Notes under the pieces: model-generated | The model's input: the letters and a program-made list of their open reading frames with translations, nothing else | The model's database searches: none | What the model was told of the DNA's origin: nothing | Translations under genes and position numbers: made by a program | Assembly: GCF_001547935.1 (NCBI RefSeq) | Contig: NZ_AP014635.1 | Span: 1,984,001-2,048,000 of the forward strand | DNA from: Vibrio tritonius | GTDB taxonomy: Bacteria > Pseudomonadota > Gammaproteobacteria > Enterobacterales > Vibrionaceae | Direction: 5' to 3' | DNA length: 64,000 nt | Shown here: in pieces, positions 7,896-15,844 of the stretch | Layout: each line of letters starts with the position of its first letter | How positions within the stretch are numbered: position 1 is the first letter of the stretch

Positions 7896-8846
7896 ATGGA
7901 TACCAATACAAAACAGATCATTGATGGCCTATTTGAGCGTCTTGCTCAGGCGGAAAAACAGAACAGCAATCGCGATAGAGAAGCGGAATCGCTCATCGAA
8001 AAACACGTGGTTGCGCACCCAGCAGCGCCTTACTACATGGCACAAACCATGGTGATGCAAGAGGCCACTATCAAGCAGCTTCACGCGCAAGTTGAACAAC
8101 TTAAAACCGAGTTAAACCAAGCTCAAGCACAGGCTCAACCCAAAAGCTCCGGAGGTTTCCTTTCTGGGCTATTTGGCGGCCATAAAAACCAGAGCAACCA
8201 GCAATGGCAAAACAACCCTCAAGGCAACCGTTTTAACGGTGCTAATGGCTTTGGCCCCAACAATGGTTATGGCAATCCTGGTTCCGGTAACAATGGTTTT
8301 AGTAATAGCGGTTTTGGCAATAACGGTTATGCGCAAAATGGCTACGGCAACGGCGGTTACGGACGTGGTAACAGCTTCTTAGGTGGCGCACTGCAAACAG
8401 CAGCAGGTGTCGCAGGCGGTGTCGTATTAGGTAATATGATGATGAATATGTTTAGTCATCACCAGCCAGAAGAGATCGTCAACATCATTAACGAAGATCC
8501 AATGCAACAAAATATGGATGGCATGGGCAGTTCATTTATGGACAGCTCGTACATGGATAACCAATTCTCTGATGCCAGCGGCTTTACCGATGGTCAAAGC
8601 GATGCCGATTTCACCAACGGAGGTTTTGATACTGCCGCAACGGATAGCAACGGTTTTACCGAAGGTTTTGGTACAGGAGGTTTTGACACCAGCACCTTTG
8701 ATAATGGCGGTTTTGCCAATACCGATACTGGCACCGACCCATTTAGCAATGGCTTTGGTAGCGATAGTTACGACGACCCGTTCTCAGGTGGTTTTGGTGG
8801 CGGGTTTGACGACAGCGGCTTTGATGACTTCGGCGATCTAAGTTAG
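7896..8846 (+). CDS. DUF2076 protein with FG/YG-rich low-complexity tail
   Basis: Starting at the ATG at 7896 (AGAGGTGAAG just before it), the product is 316 residues. Residues 1-80 form a charged helical segment, MDTNTKQIIDGLFERLAQAE onward, with a predicted coiled coil (KQLHAQVEQLKTELNQAQAQ). This is the DUF2076 signature. Residues 85-160 are a Gly/Asn/Tyr/Phe repeat region, then a glycine-rich hydrophobic helix (about 165-185, AAGVAGGVVLGNMMMNMF). The C-terminal 110 residues are acidic with repeated GGF, NGF and DGF units. DUF2076 proteins are called periplasmic ligand-binding sensors in databases, but their role is unknown. A further upstream start is open but lacks a ribosome site. Confidence 0.8.
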   Translation: MDTNTKQIIDGLFERLAQAEKQNSNRDREAESLIEKHVVAHPAAPYYMAQTMVMQEATIKQLHAQVEQLKTELNQAQAQAQPKSSGGFLSGLFGGHKNQSNQQWQNNPQGNRFNGANGFGPNNGYGNPGSGNNGFSNSGFGNNGYAQNGYGNGGYGRGNSFLGGALQTAAGVAGGVVLGNMMMNMFSHHQPEEIVNIINEDPMQQNMDGMGSSFMDSSYMDNQFSDASGFTDGQSDADFTNGGFDTAATDSNGFTEGFGTGGFDTSTFDNGGFANTDTGTDPFSNGFGSDSYDDPFSGGFGGGFDDSGFDDFGDLS

Positions 8847-8870
8847 ATAATGGATTGCTAATAATAAGCA

Positions 8871-8895
8871 AAGGCAGGGCTTTCCCTGCCTTTAT
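8871..8895 (+). terminator. Terminator after DUF2076 gene
   Basis: AAAGGCAGGG pairs with CCCTGCCTTT around a CTTT loop, followed by ATTGC. A clear 10-bp stem 25 bp after the stop codon. Confidence 0.85.
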
Positions 8896-9115
8896 TGCTA
8901 AAAATCAATTTCCTCACACATCCTCCCTCTTTTTATTTGGTCTCTATTTAAATGAATCAAATAAATTTTATAAAACTAAAGTTTTTTTTAATAAATACCT
9001 TGAGTCTCGATATCAAAAGCGTATGTTAAATCTAACAAGCTCATACAGTTGCTTATGTTCGATAAGGATAGGCAACTGTGCTCCACAGTAGTTCACTCCT
9101 TCGGAACAAGGCATT

Positions 9116-9205
9116 ATGAATAATCGACCTCTCATTATCTTTGCAGCCGGTAGCCTCAAAACAGCTTTTCGTGAAATGGCACTCTCAACTCAATATACCC
9201 AATGA
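9116..9205 (+). pseudogene. Truncated ModA-like substrate-binding protein start
   Basis: Translation gives MNNRPLIIFAAGSLKTAFRE and a few more residues, then enters the short copy of the dispersed repeat and stops after 29 codons. The FAAGSL(K/T) motif opens many molybdate/sulfonate-type solute-binding proteins of the ModA superfamily. Nothing recognisable as the rest of the gene follows the repeat, so this is a 5' remnant. An inverted repeat CAGTTGC (9046-9052) and GCAACTG (9072-9078) lies upstream and may belong to its old control region. Confidence 0.65.
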
Positions 9206-9300
9206 CGTTGAATAGGAATGACCATTCCTGCCGTCATCGAGCTTGACCTGTGCTCGTTGATGAAGCTCTGAAGTCTGCATCTTGAGGTCATTTGGGTATA
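9194..9300 (+). repeat. Short 107-bp form of the dispersed repeat
   Basis: It opens TATACCC, joins directly at CAATGACGTTGAA to the right-hand hairpin and right end of the 265-bp repeat, and closes CATTTGGGTATA. The left hairpin is missing. The outer TATACCC/GGGTATA ends are intact, so it looks like an internally deleted copy. Confidence 0.85.
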
Positions 9301-9311
9301 ACATTTGTTCG

Positions 9312-9348
9312 CTCACCGCCATTGTATTTTTCCTTATTCAATGGTGAG
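9312..9348. repeat. Inverted repeat after truncated gene
   Basis: CTCACCGCCATTG pairs with CAATGGTGAG (one bulged base). It could be the surviving terminator of the gene broken at 9194. The remaining noncoding DNA to 9529 shows nothing else beyond a presumed promoter for the DUF805 gene. Confidence 0.4.
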
Positions 9349-9529
9349 TCATAAAACGGAAGGCCTGTCCATTAACGCCGAATGAGCAAAAAACAGCCAC
9401 AAAGTGTTACAAAATAGACTACAAATCATGCAATTATATAGATAACACTCACAATTTACGCCCTAAACAAATGCGTCTGACATTAGTATGGTTATACTTC
9501 AACTGGTATAAATTTACGGCGGGTGGGTC

Positions 9530-9901
9530 ATGTATTACTATTTGTATGCGCTACGACAGTTTCGCAATTTTCACGGTCGTGCACGACGCAAAGAGTTCTG
9601 GCACTTCTATTTGATCAATATCGCTGTTGGTCTGATTTTATCTCTGCTTGATGGTCTATTTGGTACCATCAATCCTGTCAGTGGCGCAGGCATGTTAAGC
9701 GTGGTTTACGCCTTAATCATTATTATCCCTTCTATCGCACTGTTCGTAAGGCGCATTCACGATACCGGACGTTCAGGATGGTGGCTACTTCTGCTATTTG
9801 TGCCTGTTATTGGTTTCATCACTTCGCTTTACTTTGCGCTCAAAGACAGCCAACCATACGAAAATGAGTATGGTCCAAACCGCAAACATCTTAGTTGGTG
9901 A
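9530..9901 (+). CDS. DUF805 inner-membrane protein
   Basis: A 123-residue protein with the family's opening YALRQFRNFHGRARRKEFW (aromatic residues and an Arg-rich patch before the first helix), then hydrophobic segments near 25-48, 60-80 and 90-108. The RRIHDTGRSGWW motif near 80-91 is the hallmark of DUF805 (YhaH/YhaI type). The role is unknown. It is monocistronic, with a terminator about 60 bp downstream. Confidence 0.88.
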   Translation: MYYYLYALRQFRNFHGRARRKEFWHFYLINIAVGLILSLLDGLFGTINPVSGAGMLSVVYALIIIIPSIALFVRRIHDTGRSGWWLLLLFVPVIGFITSLYFALKDSQPYENEYGPNRKHLSW

Positions 9902-9915
9902 TCGTTACCTTCATT

Positions 9916-9951
9916 GTTTGCTAATGGTATAAAGTTTGCTAATGGTATAAA
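9916..9951 (+). repeat. Tandem 18-bp direct repeat
   Basis: GTTTGCTAATGGTATAAA occurs twice back to back (9916-9933 and 9934-9951), exactly, between the DUF805 stop and its terminator. Confidence 0.8.
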
Positions 9952-9962
9952 TCAAATGAATA

Positions 9963-9986
9963 AAGAGCGCGATTGCGCTCTTTTGT
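9963..9986 (+). terminator. Terminator after DUF805 gene
   Basis: AAGAGCGC and GCGCTCTT pair around GATT, followed by TTGTTTATT. Confidence 0.85.
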
Positions 9987-10108
9987 TTATTGGCTCTGAT
10001 AAGTGGTTTTCTGTTTGTTCGAAATTGACCAACGCCGCCACTATTCACTGATTTAACGGCGGCTTGGAAAATGGTCACTTGGCACAATAAGAAAGGGAAG
10101 AAAAAAGG

Positions 10109-10585
10109 TTAACCAAGTAACAACTCACACTCGATAGGCAGATAGCGTGTCGCCGAATTCATCAAAGAAAATGCCGTAAGAGAAGGTACACCATACACTT
10201 CCGTTGCACAGCCGTAATCTTGATAGATTTTATCGAGTAACAAACTGAAATCACCGTCACCAGAAACCAATACCACCGTATCAGCCTGTTTGGAGTATTC
10301 CATACCATCAAGGGTAATACCCACATCCCAATCGCCTTTGGCAGTACCATCAGAACGCTGGATAAACGGCTTGGTTTTTACTTCAAAGCCAATTGCACGC
10401 AATATATTTTGAAACTGACGTTGCTTCTCATCGCCTTTATCGATGGCATAAGCTATCGCTTTGACGACTTCACGATTTTGCGTCACCTGACGCCAAAAAA
10501 CGTTGTAATCGAAATTGCGTTTATATGCCTGCCGCGTAGTGTAATAGACGTTTTGGACATCCACTAGGATGACTACTTTTTCCAT
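10109..10585 (-). CDS. NYN-domain (LabA/DUF88) protein
   Basis: A 158-residue single-domain protein from the ATG at 10585. It begins MEKVVILVDVQNVYYTTRQA, where the first acidic residue of the PIN-like active site (VDVQN) sits. GDWDVGITLDGM near residues 75-86 and VSGDGDFSLLLDKI near 96-109 supply the other conserved acidic residues. These are NYN-domain features, a fold of metal-dependent ribonucleases. Biological targets of LabA-type members are unknown. A 10-codon upstream extension is open but unlike the family. The gene is alone between convergent or divergent neighbours. Confidence 0.85.
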   Translation of the reverse strand: MEKVVILVDVQNVYYTTRQAYKRNFDYNVFWRQVTQNREVVKAIAYAIDKGDEKQRQFQNILRAIGFEVKTKPFIQRSDGTAKGDWDVGITLDGMEYSKQADTVVLVSGDGDFSLLLDKIYQDYGCATEVYGVPSLTAFSLMNSATRYLPIECELLLG

Positions 10586-10684
10586 AACGATTCCATTTAG
10601 CCATAAAAGCCGCATCCTATCACAAAGTGATGCATAAAGGGACTCTAGGCCAGCGCCTAACCTAAGCGGCTATTTTTAAACTCT

Positions 10685-11242
10685 TTAGCTTCCCCCTACT
10701 ACGCTACGTACAAAACGCAATAAGGTTGACCCGTTATTCTGATAACGCAGAGTTTGCGCACTGCTGTATACCAGAGAATCTCCTGCCACTAGCAAATGCG
10801 TACCATCGCTTAGCTCTAAAGTCAGCTCGCCATCGATAATATGGAGCAACTCGTGCCAACCTTCAGGATCGGGTTCTGCTAGATAACCATCATTAGGCGC
10901 AAGGCTCCACATCCATAATTCCACTTGTTGGGTGGTGGTAAGCGAGCAGCACAGCACCGCTTTACTCTCAGGATGGGTACCACGCCAAGTTAAGATATTA
11001 CGATGGTGTGACTCGGTTTCACTTGGGCTGACTATCTGCGCAAAACTGACCCCCAGCACCGCAGCCAACTGAGCTAATTTGGCTAAGCTAATGTTGGTGC
11101 TACCATTTTCTAACCCCGCCACCATTCGGCGACTAATGCCGGACTTATCGGCTAACGCCTGCTGACTTAAATTATGTTGTGCTCTTAATCGCTTTACATT
11201 TGCCGCAACGTATTCAAGTACGCCATCTGTTTCTTGCGTCAT
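10685..11242 (-). CDS. XRE-family regulator with C-terminal cupin
   Basis: From the ATG at 11242 the product is 185 residues. Residues 12-66 hold a Cro/CI-type helix-turn-helix (LSQQALADKSGISRRMVAGL). Residues 105-180 form a cupin barrel, with DGELTLELSDGTHLLVAGD as its clearest stretch. This layout is common in repressors that sense a small molecule and control a neighbouring enzyme or transporter. The divergent EamA exporter is the natural target. Two near-identical dyads lie in the shared intergenic region. The effector is not predictable. An upstream extension of 46 codons runs through the operators and is not credible. Confidence 0.82.
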   Translation of the reverse strand: MTQETDGVLEYVAANVKRLRAQHNLSQQALADKSGISRRMVAGLENGSTNISLAKLAQLAAVLGVSFAQIVSPSETESHHRNILTWRGTHPESKAVLCCSLTTTQQVELWMWSLAPNDGYLAEPDPEGWHELLHIIDGELTLELSDGTHLLVAGDSLVYSSAQTLRYQNNGSTLLRFVRSVVGGS

Positions 11243-11256
11243 GGATAAAACCTTTT

Positions 11257-11311
11257 GTGCAGTATATTGCACCATTGTAAATGTCGTGATACTTTGTGCA
11301 CTATATTGCAC
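11257..11311. promoter_or_regulatory. Twin operators between XRE-cupin and EamA genes
   Basis: GTGCAGTATATTGCAC (11257-11272) and GTGCACTATATTGCAC (11296-11311) share the dyad GTGCA-N6-TGCAC, each followed by a short CA or TA, 39 bp centre to centre. They sit between the two divergent starts. Binding by the adjacent regulator is inferred from position. Confidence 0.65.
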
Positions 11312-11323
11312 TAACCTTGAAAA

Positions 11324-12244
11324 ATGACAATCAAAATGAACCAAATATGGGCACAAAAAATCATGCCAAGAGCACCTCATATCGCGATGATATTCGTTAC
11401 TATGTTATGGGGAACTACCTACCTTTTAGTAAAAGTAGGCTTAACATCCAGCTCGCCGATGTTTTTCGTTGGCTGTCGCTTTGCCGCTGCGTTTGCTGCT
11501 ATCGGTTTGTTTTCATTTAAGCATTTGATTCGTTGTACCAAATACGACCTTTTTGCTGCCGCCGCGATCGGTTTTTCCATTACGATTGGTTATGGGTCAC
11601 AAACCATAGGCCTACAGTACATTACTGCTTCGGAATCCGCTTTCTTTACAGCCCTTTTTGTTCCGTTCGTGCCCTTTATCATGTGGTTGGCGTTTCGCAA
11701 AATTCCCAGCAAAATGAGCTTATTAGGAATCGTGCTGGCGTTTATCGGTTTGGTATTTCTTTCCGGAAATAGTTTTACCGCTATTTCACTCAACTTTGGT
11801 CAATGGATTACAGTGTTGAGCGCCTTTGCGGTTGCAACCGAGATCATTCTGATCAGTTATTTTTCGCCTAAAGTGAATTTGAAAAGCGTGACGGCATTGC
11901 AACTGATGTTCGCCTCGCTGTTTGCGTTTTTGTCGATGCCTTTCGTTGGCGAAACCACCATTCCATCATTCTCGACCACGTTAGTCACCTTAACCGTTGG
12001 TTTGGGGATCGCGAGTGCGCTTATTCAATTGGTAATGAACTGGGCACAGCGCGTGGTTGCCCCATCCACAGCAGCCGTTATTTATGCAGGGGAACCCGTT
12101 TGGGCAGGGATTTACGGACGCATGTTCGGTGAAATACTTTCGCCTTCAGCCCTGTTAGGCGGAACATTGGTGGTCATCAGCGTGTTAGTCAGTGAGTATC
12201 GGCCGAAAAAACGCCGCAAAACCAAAAAGGCAACCGCTCAATAA
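11324..12244 (+). CDS. EamA/DMT-family transporter
   Basis: About 306 residues with ten hydrophobic helices in two repeated EamA halves. The first starts MIFVTMLWGTTYLLVKVGL near residue 24, and the second starts near residue 155. These proteins export or exchange amino acids and metabolites; the substrate is unknown. ATGs at 11324, 11336 and 11363 are all possible and none has a strong ribosome site; the conserved part begins after the last one. The second operator lies 12 bp before the first ATG, so control by the XRE-cupin regulator is likely. The C-terminus is very basic (KKRRKTKKATAQ). Confidence 0.82.
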   Translation: MTIKMNQIWAQKIMPRAPHIAMIFVTMLWGTTYLLVKVGLTSSSPMFFVGCRFAAAFAAIGLFSFKHLIRCTKYDLFAAAAIGFSITIGYGSQTIGLQYITASESAFFTALFVPFVPFIMWLAFRKIPSKMSLLGIVLAFIGLVFLSGNSFTAISLNFGQWITVLSAFAVATEIILISYFSPKVNLKSVTALQLMFASLFAFLSMPFVGETTIPSFSTTLVTLTVGLGIASALIQLVMNWAQRVVAPSTAAVIYAGEPVWAGIYGRMFGEILSPSALLGGTLVVISVLVSEYRPKKRRKTKKATAQ

Positions 12245-12275
12245 CATCCTAATATGGCACAGTGAATAGACTCAA

Positions 12276-13187
12276 CTAATGGCTGAGTTCATTATCGATC
12301 ATCGTCACTAACAGTTTCAAAAAGGCACTTGGCGCCTTACCCAATTGACGGCCCAAACGCGTGATAATATGCGTTTGGGTCTGATTTAATTGGGCATTTT
12401 TAACTGGTAAACAGTTAAGTCGTGTATCCCACTGTGGTTGGCTTTTGATAATAAAGCCAGGAATTAACGTCACTCCACCATTCGCTGCATAGCAGTGCAA
12501 TGCGGTGAGATTATTACTGATGATATTCGGCGTTAGTGTGATATTTGTGTCGTTCTCTACCGCTGAAATGATCTGGCGAATACCGTGCGCAGTATCGGGC
12601 AATGCGATTGGATACGGCTTTAACACACTCATTTTCAGAGGCAATGGCTCATCATTTAACGGATGGCTTTTATCCACGACCACTGTTAAGGGGTGCAAGC
12701 AGTGATAATGACTGCGAATTTTCGGATGTGGTGGTGGATTGAAAATCACCCCGATATGGGCATTATCTTCGGTGATTTTACGCATTACATCGTTGCCGCT
12801 GTGAATCGAGAGATGAATTTTCACGCCGGGAAACTGCTGAGAAAACTGGCTCATCACATGGGTAACCAAATTGATGTACCCCTCCCCAATCGCCAATTCT
12901 ATGGTTCCCGATTGCAGTCCACGTAGCGACTTTAAGTTATCGAGTAGCAATTCCTGCTGTTGCAGATAACTTTTGTAATAGGTCAAAACCTCGTGACCAG
13001 CTTCGGTAGGCTTTATACCACGTCGATGCCGTTCTATTAATACCGTATCAAGCTCTTGTTCTAAGTGACTAATTTGCCGGCTCACCGCCGAGGGAGCCAC
13101 ATTGAGATAATCAGCAGCCGCGCGCACGCTACCGTGCTGTACCGCTTCAAAGAAGAATTTTATTCGGTTTTCCTGTAAATAGCTCAT
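12276..13187 (-). CDS. LysR-family regulator of the adjacent catabolic operon
   Basis: A 303-residue LysR protein from the ATG at 13187. The winged helix-turn-helix occupies residues 5-64 (FFEAVQHGSVRAAADYLNVA, PSAVSRQISHLEQEL), followed by the linker helix and a substrate-binding domain from about residue 92. It is divergent from the dehydrogenase operon at 13437, with a 249-bp shared control region, the usual arrangement for a LysR activator and its target. The inducer is probably a pathway substrate or intermediate. I did not identify the operator with confidence. Confidence 0.85.
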   Translation of the reverse strand: MSYLQENRIKFFFEAVQHGSVRAAADYLNVAPSAVSRQISHLEQELDTVLIERHRRGIKPTEAGHEVLTYYKSYLQQQELLLDNLKSLRGLQSGTIELAIGEGYINLVTHVMSQFSQQFPGVKIHLSIHSGNDVMRKITEDNAHIGVIFNPPPHPKIRSHYHCLHPLTVVVDKSHPLNDEPLPLKMSVLKPYPIALPDTAHGIRQIISAVENDTNITLTPNIISNNLTALHCYAANGGVTLIPGFIIKSQPQWDTRLNCLPVKNAQLNQTQTHIITRLGRQLGKAPSAFLKLLVTMIDNELSH

Positions 13188-13436
13188 GACCAATCCTTTG
13201 GTATGTGTGTTGCCCAAAACGCAACAAAGTTACGAGATCCGATTATTGTTCACAACAAAGCGCCTGTCTATACTCGCCAAGGTAGGCAAACAACTTATTA
13301 ATTTATGTGCCACATGCTTAGATAAGGGCTCGCTAAGTAAAGAAAATAACATCACTCTCATGTACGAGTGCTACTAACAGCCCTATCACATCGGGTCAAA
13401 CAGGATTATTGACCCTCACTTGAAAAAGGATTGAAA

Positions 13437-14321
13437 ATGAACATCGGTGTAATCGGACTGGGCAATATGGGCTCAGGCATGGCGGCTACTCTGGCCAAAA
13501 AATCTTTCTCTGTCTTTGGTTACGATCTCTCATCACAAGCGCTAGAGGCTATCGCGGCGCAAGGTGTCACACCCGTGGCCCGCTTTGCAAAATTAGTTGC
13601 AGTTTGTGATGTGGTGATTTTATCTCTGCCTAAAGCCCTCCATGTAGAACAAGTATGTTTAGGCCATCACCAAAGCACCGAGAGCATTCTCGCCTTGGGC
13701 AAACCGGGGTTGATCGTCATTGATACCACCACATCAGAGGCACAAACCAGTCGTAAAGTGGCAACTGAATTGGCTAAGCAAGGTATCGAGTTTCTAGATG
13801 CGCCCGTATCCGGCGGACCAGCCGGCGCAGCTTCTGGCACCATGAGCATGGTGATAGGCGGGAAAGCGAGTACCTTAGCCACCGTTATGCCCATTTTGGC
13901 AGCGATGAGCACTACCCAAGTGCACATTGGCGATGTCGGTGCGGGCAATATTGCCAAAATCGCCAATAACTTACTGTGCGCGGCGCACCTTATCACCACC
14001 GCGGAAGTGGTGAGCCTGGCTCAGCACGCAGGAGTCGATGCCGAAAAAGTTCTCGCTGGCATTAACGTAGGTTCAGGACGCAGTGGCGTTAGCCAAGTGA
14101 ACTTTCCTAAATGGATTCTCAACGACACCTACAATTCAGGCTTCACCATGGGGTTAATGCGCAAAGACGTAGGTTTAGCACAAAACCTCTGCGAGTCGTT
14201 AAATATATCCCTTCCTCTGAGTGAAACCGTCATGGATTTGTGGCGACAAAGCAGCGAATCGTTAGCCGATAACGAAGATTTCAATACCATCGTAAAACTC
14301 ACCGATAGCCAACTCTATTAA
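13437..14321 (+). CDS. NAD(P)-dependent beta-hydroxyacid dehydrogenase
   Basis: A 294-residue protein of the 3-hydroxyisobutyrate/tartronate-semialdehyde dehydrogenase family. The Rossmann motif GVIGLGNMGSGMA is at residues 4-16. The substrate motif FLDAPVSGGPAGAASGTMSM is near 118-137, and the catalytic lysine lies in GAGNIAKIANN near 164-174. Members oxidise a beta-hydroxyacid to the semialdehyde or keto acid. The ATG at 13437 with AAAGGA before it is preferred to the TTG two codons earlier. It is first in an operon with an aldehyde dehydrogenase and an amidohydrolase, which suggests breakdown of an N-acylated or hydroxylated amino-acid-like compound. The substrate is unknown. Confidence 0.82.
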   Translation: MNIGVIGLGNMGSGMAATLAKKSFSVFGYDLSSQALEAIAAQGVTPVARFAKLVAVCDVVILSLPKALHVEQVCLGHHQSTESILALGKPGLIVIDTTTSEAQTSRKVATELAKQGIEFLDAPVSGGPAGAASGTMSMVIGGKASTLATVMPILAAMSTTQVHIGDVGAGNIAKIANNLLCAAHLITTAEVVSLAQHAGVDAEKVLAGINVGSGRSGVSQVNFPKWILNDTYNSGFTMGLMRKDVGLAQNLCESLNISLPLSETVMDLWRQSSESLADNEDFNTIVKLTDSQLY

Positions 14322-14335
14322 AAGGAATCAATAAC

Positions 14336-15841
14336 ATGGAAAAGTTATTTACCACAATGCTCGACCTTTTACACACCGATACCATAGGTAGCTGGGTGAA
14401 TGGCCGGATTGAACTGGGTAACGGTGAGCTGATTGAATTAATCAACGCCGATGACGAAACGGTGATGTTGCGTTATCAAGATGCAGACCCTGCGATTGCG
14501 GCCACCATTGATGAAGCGGCGCAACGCGCACAAAAAGAGTGGTGGGCCATGCCTGCCAAAACTCGGGGTCGCATCCTGTATCAAATCGGCGCTGAAATTC
14601 GTAAACAAGCCGAGGCATTAGGTTGGGTAGAATCGCTCTCCACCAATAAACCGCTGAATAATGCCAAGGCAGAGATTCTGATCGTCGCAGAAATGTTTGA
14701 ATACTATGCGGGTTGGGCGGACAAACTGCATGGCGAAGTGATTCCAGTACCAACCACCCATCTCAACTACGTCAAATACGAAGCGATGGGCACCATTTTA
14801 CAAATGACACCATGGAATGCCGCTTTCTTTACCGCTGGTTGGCAAGTTGCCCCTGCGTTAGCAGCCGGGAACGCCGTGATTTTAAAACCCTCGGAGCTAA
14901 CGCCAATCACCTCTTTGATGCTCGGCGCACTGATTGAACGTGCTGGCGCACCGAAAGGCTTAGTCAACGTCGTCGCTGGCTACGGTCACACCATAGGTCA
15001 AACCTTAATTGCCAAAGCCAACATTCGCAAAGTGTGCTTTGTCGGCTCACCAAAAACGGGCGCCCATATCGCAGCGGCAGCAGCCAAACGCTGCATTCCA
15101 TGTGTCTTAGAGCTGGGCGGCAAATCTGCCAACATTGTGTTTGCCGATGCGAACTTAGATCAGGCAATGAAAGGGGCAATGGCCGCTATCTTTGGCGGTT
15201 CAGGACAAAGCTGTGTATCCGGCTCGCGTCTGCTTGTCCAAGAAAGCATTTTTGAAAAATTCGTCGCTTCGGTGGCGAAAGCAGCGCAGCAAATTCGTGT
15301 TGGTCATCCACAACATGCTGATTCAGACATCGGCCCAGTCAATAACCGTAAGCAATATAACCACATCTGCAATATGCTGGCCATTGGCGAACAAGAAGGT
15401 GCCAAAGTGGTTGCGGGCACCACACCGATTCCTGAGCGCAATGGTTTTTACATTAACCCCACCGTACTCGCCGGGAACAACCAAATGACGGTCGCCCAAG
15501 AGGAGATCTTTGGCCCTGTTGTTGTGGCTATTCCGTTTAAAGATGAAGCCGATGCAATTGCTCTTGCCAATGACAATCAGTTTGGATTGGCTGGCGCAGT
15601 CTGGACCAATGATGTTGCGCGCGCGCATCGCGTTGCTGACCAAGTGAAAGCCGGGACATTTTGGATCAACAGTTACAAAACCATCCATGTCAGCTCACCT
15701 TTTGGCGGCTATCGTAACAGCGGTTACGGCCGTTCATCTGGCTTGGAAGTATTACGAGAATACAGTGAAGTGAAGAGTGTCTGGGTTGAAACCTCAGCAC
15801 AACCAGCCTTTAGTTTTAACTACGGAACAGTAGAAGGATAA
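14336..15841 (+). CDS. NAD(P)-dependent aldehyde dehydrogenase
   Basis: A 501-residue member of the ALDH superfamily. The catalytic glutamate lies in LELGGKSANIVF near residues 258-269 and the catalytic cysteine in GSGQSCVSGSRL near 287-298. TPWNAAF near 157-163 and the EEIFGPVV motif near 386-393 are also present. It starts 14 bp after the dehydrogenase stop and ends 3 bp before the M20 start, so the three are one operon. The enzyme probably oxidises a semialdehyde made by the preceding dehydrogenase or released by the amidohydrolase step. Substrate specificity cannot be read from sequence here. Confidence 0.87.
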   Translation: MEKLFTTMLDLLHTDTIGSWVNGRIELGNGELIELINADDETVMLRYQDADPAIAATIDEAAQRAQKEWWAMPAKTRGRILYQIGAEIRKQAEALGWVESLSTNKPLNNAKAEILIVAEMFEYYAGWADKLHGEVIPVPTTHLNYVKYEAMGTILQMTPWNAAFFTAGWQVAPALAAGNAVILKPSELTPITSLMLGALIERAGAPKGLVNVVAGYGHTIGQTLIAKANIRKVCFVGSPKTGAHIAAAAAKRCIPCVLELGGKSANIVFADANLDQAMKGAMAAIFGGSGQSCVSGSRLLVQESIFEKFVASVAKAAQQIRVGHPQHADSDIGPVNNRKQYNHICNMLAIGEQEGAKVVAGTTPIPERNGFYINPTVLAGNNQMTVAQEEIFGPVVVAIPFKDEADAIALANDNQFGLAGAVWTNDVARAHRVADQVKAGTFWINSYKTIHVSSPFGGYRNSGYGRSSGLEVLREYSEVKSVWVETSAQPAFSFNYGTVEG

Positions 15842-15844
15842 AAT

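Noticed and set aside
8855..9091. 78-codon open frame after the DUF2076 gene
   Set aside because: It starts in the terminator stem, is AT-driven and low in coding character, and has no ribosome site.
8900..9115. Possible molybdenum-cofactor riboswitch before the ModA-like remnant
   Set aside because: Only one simple inverted repeat is visible; the conserved elements of that riboswitch were not found.
9916..9951. Tandem 18-bp repeat after the DUF805 gene as an iteron or operator
   Set aside because: Only two units lie downstream of a gene and before its terminator; a simple duplication explains it.
13667..13999. Antisense open frame in the hydroxyacid dehydrogenase gene, and similar ones in other genes
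   Set aside because: They follow from codon bias of the real gene on the opposite strand and match no protein family.
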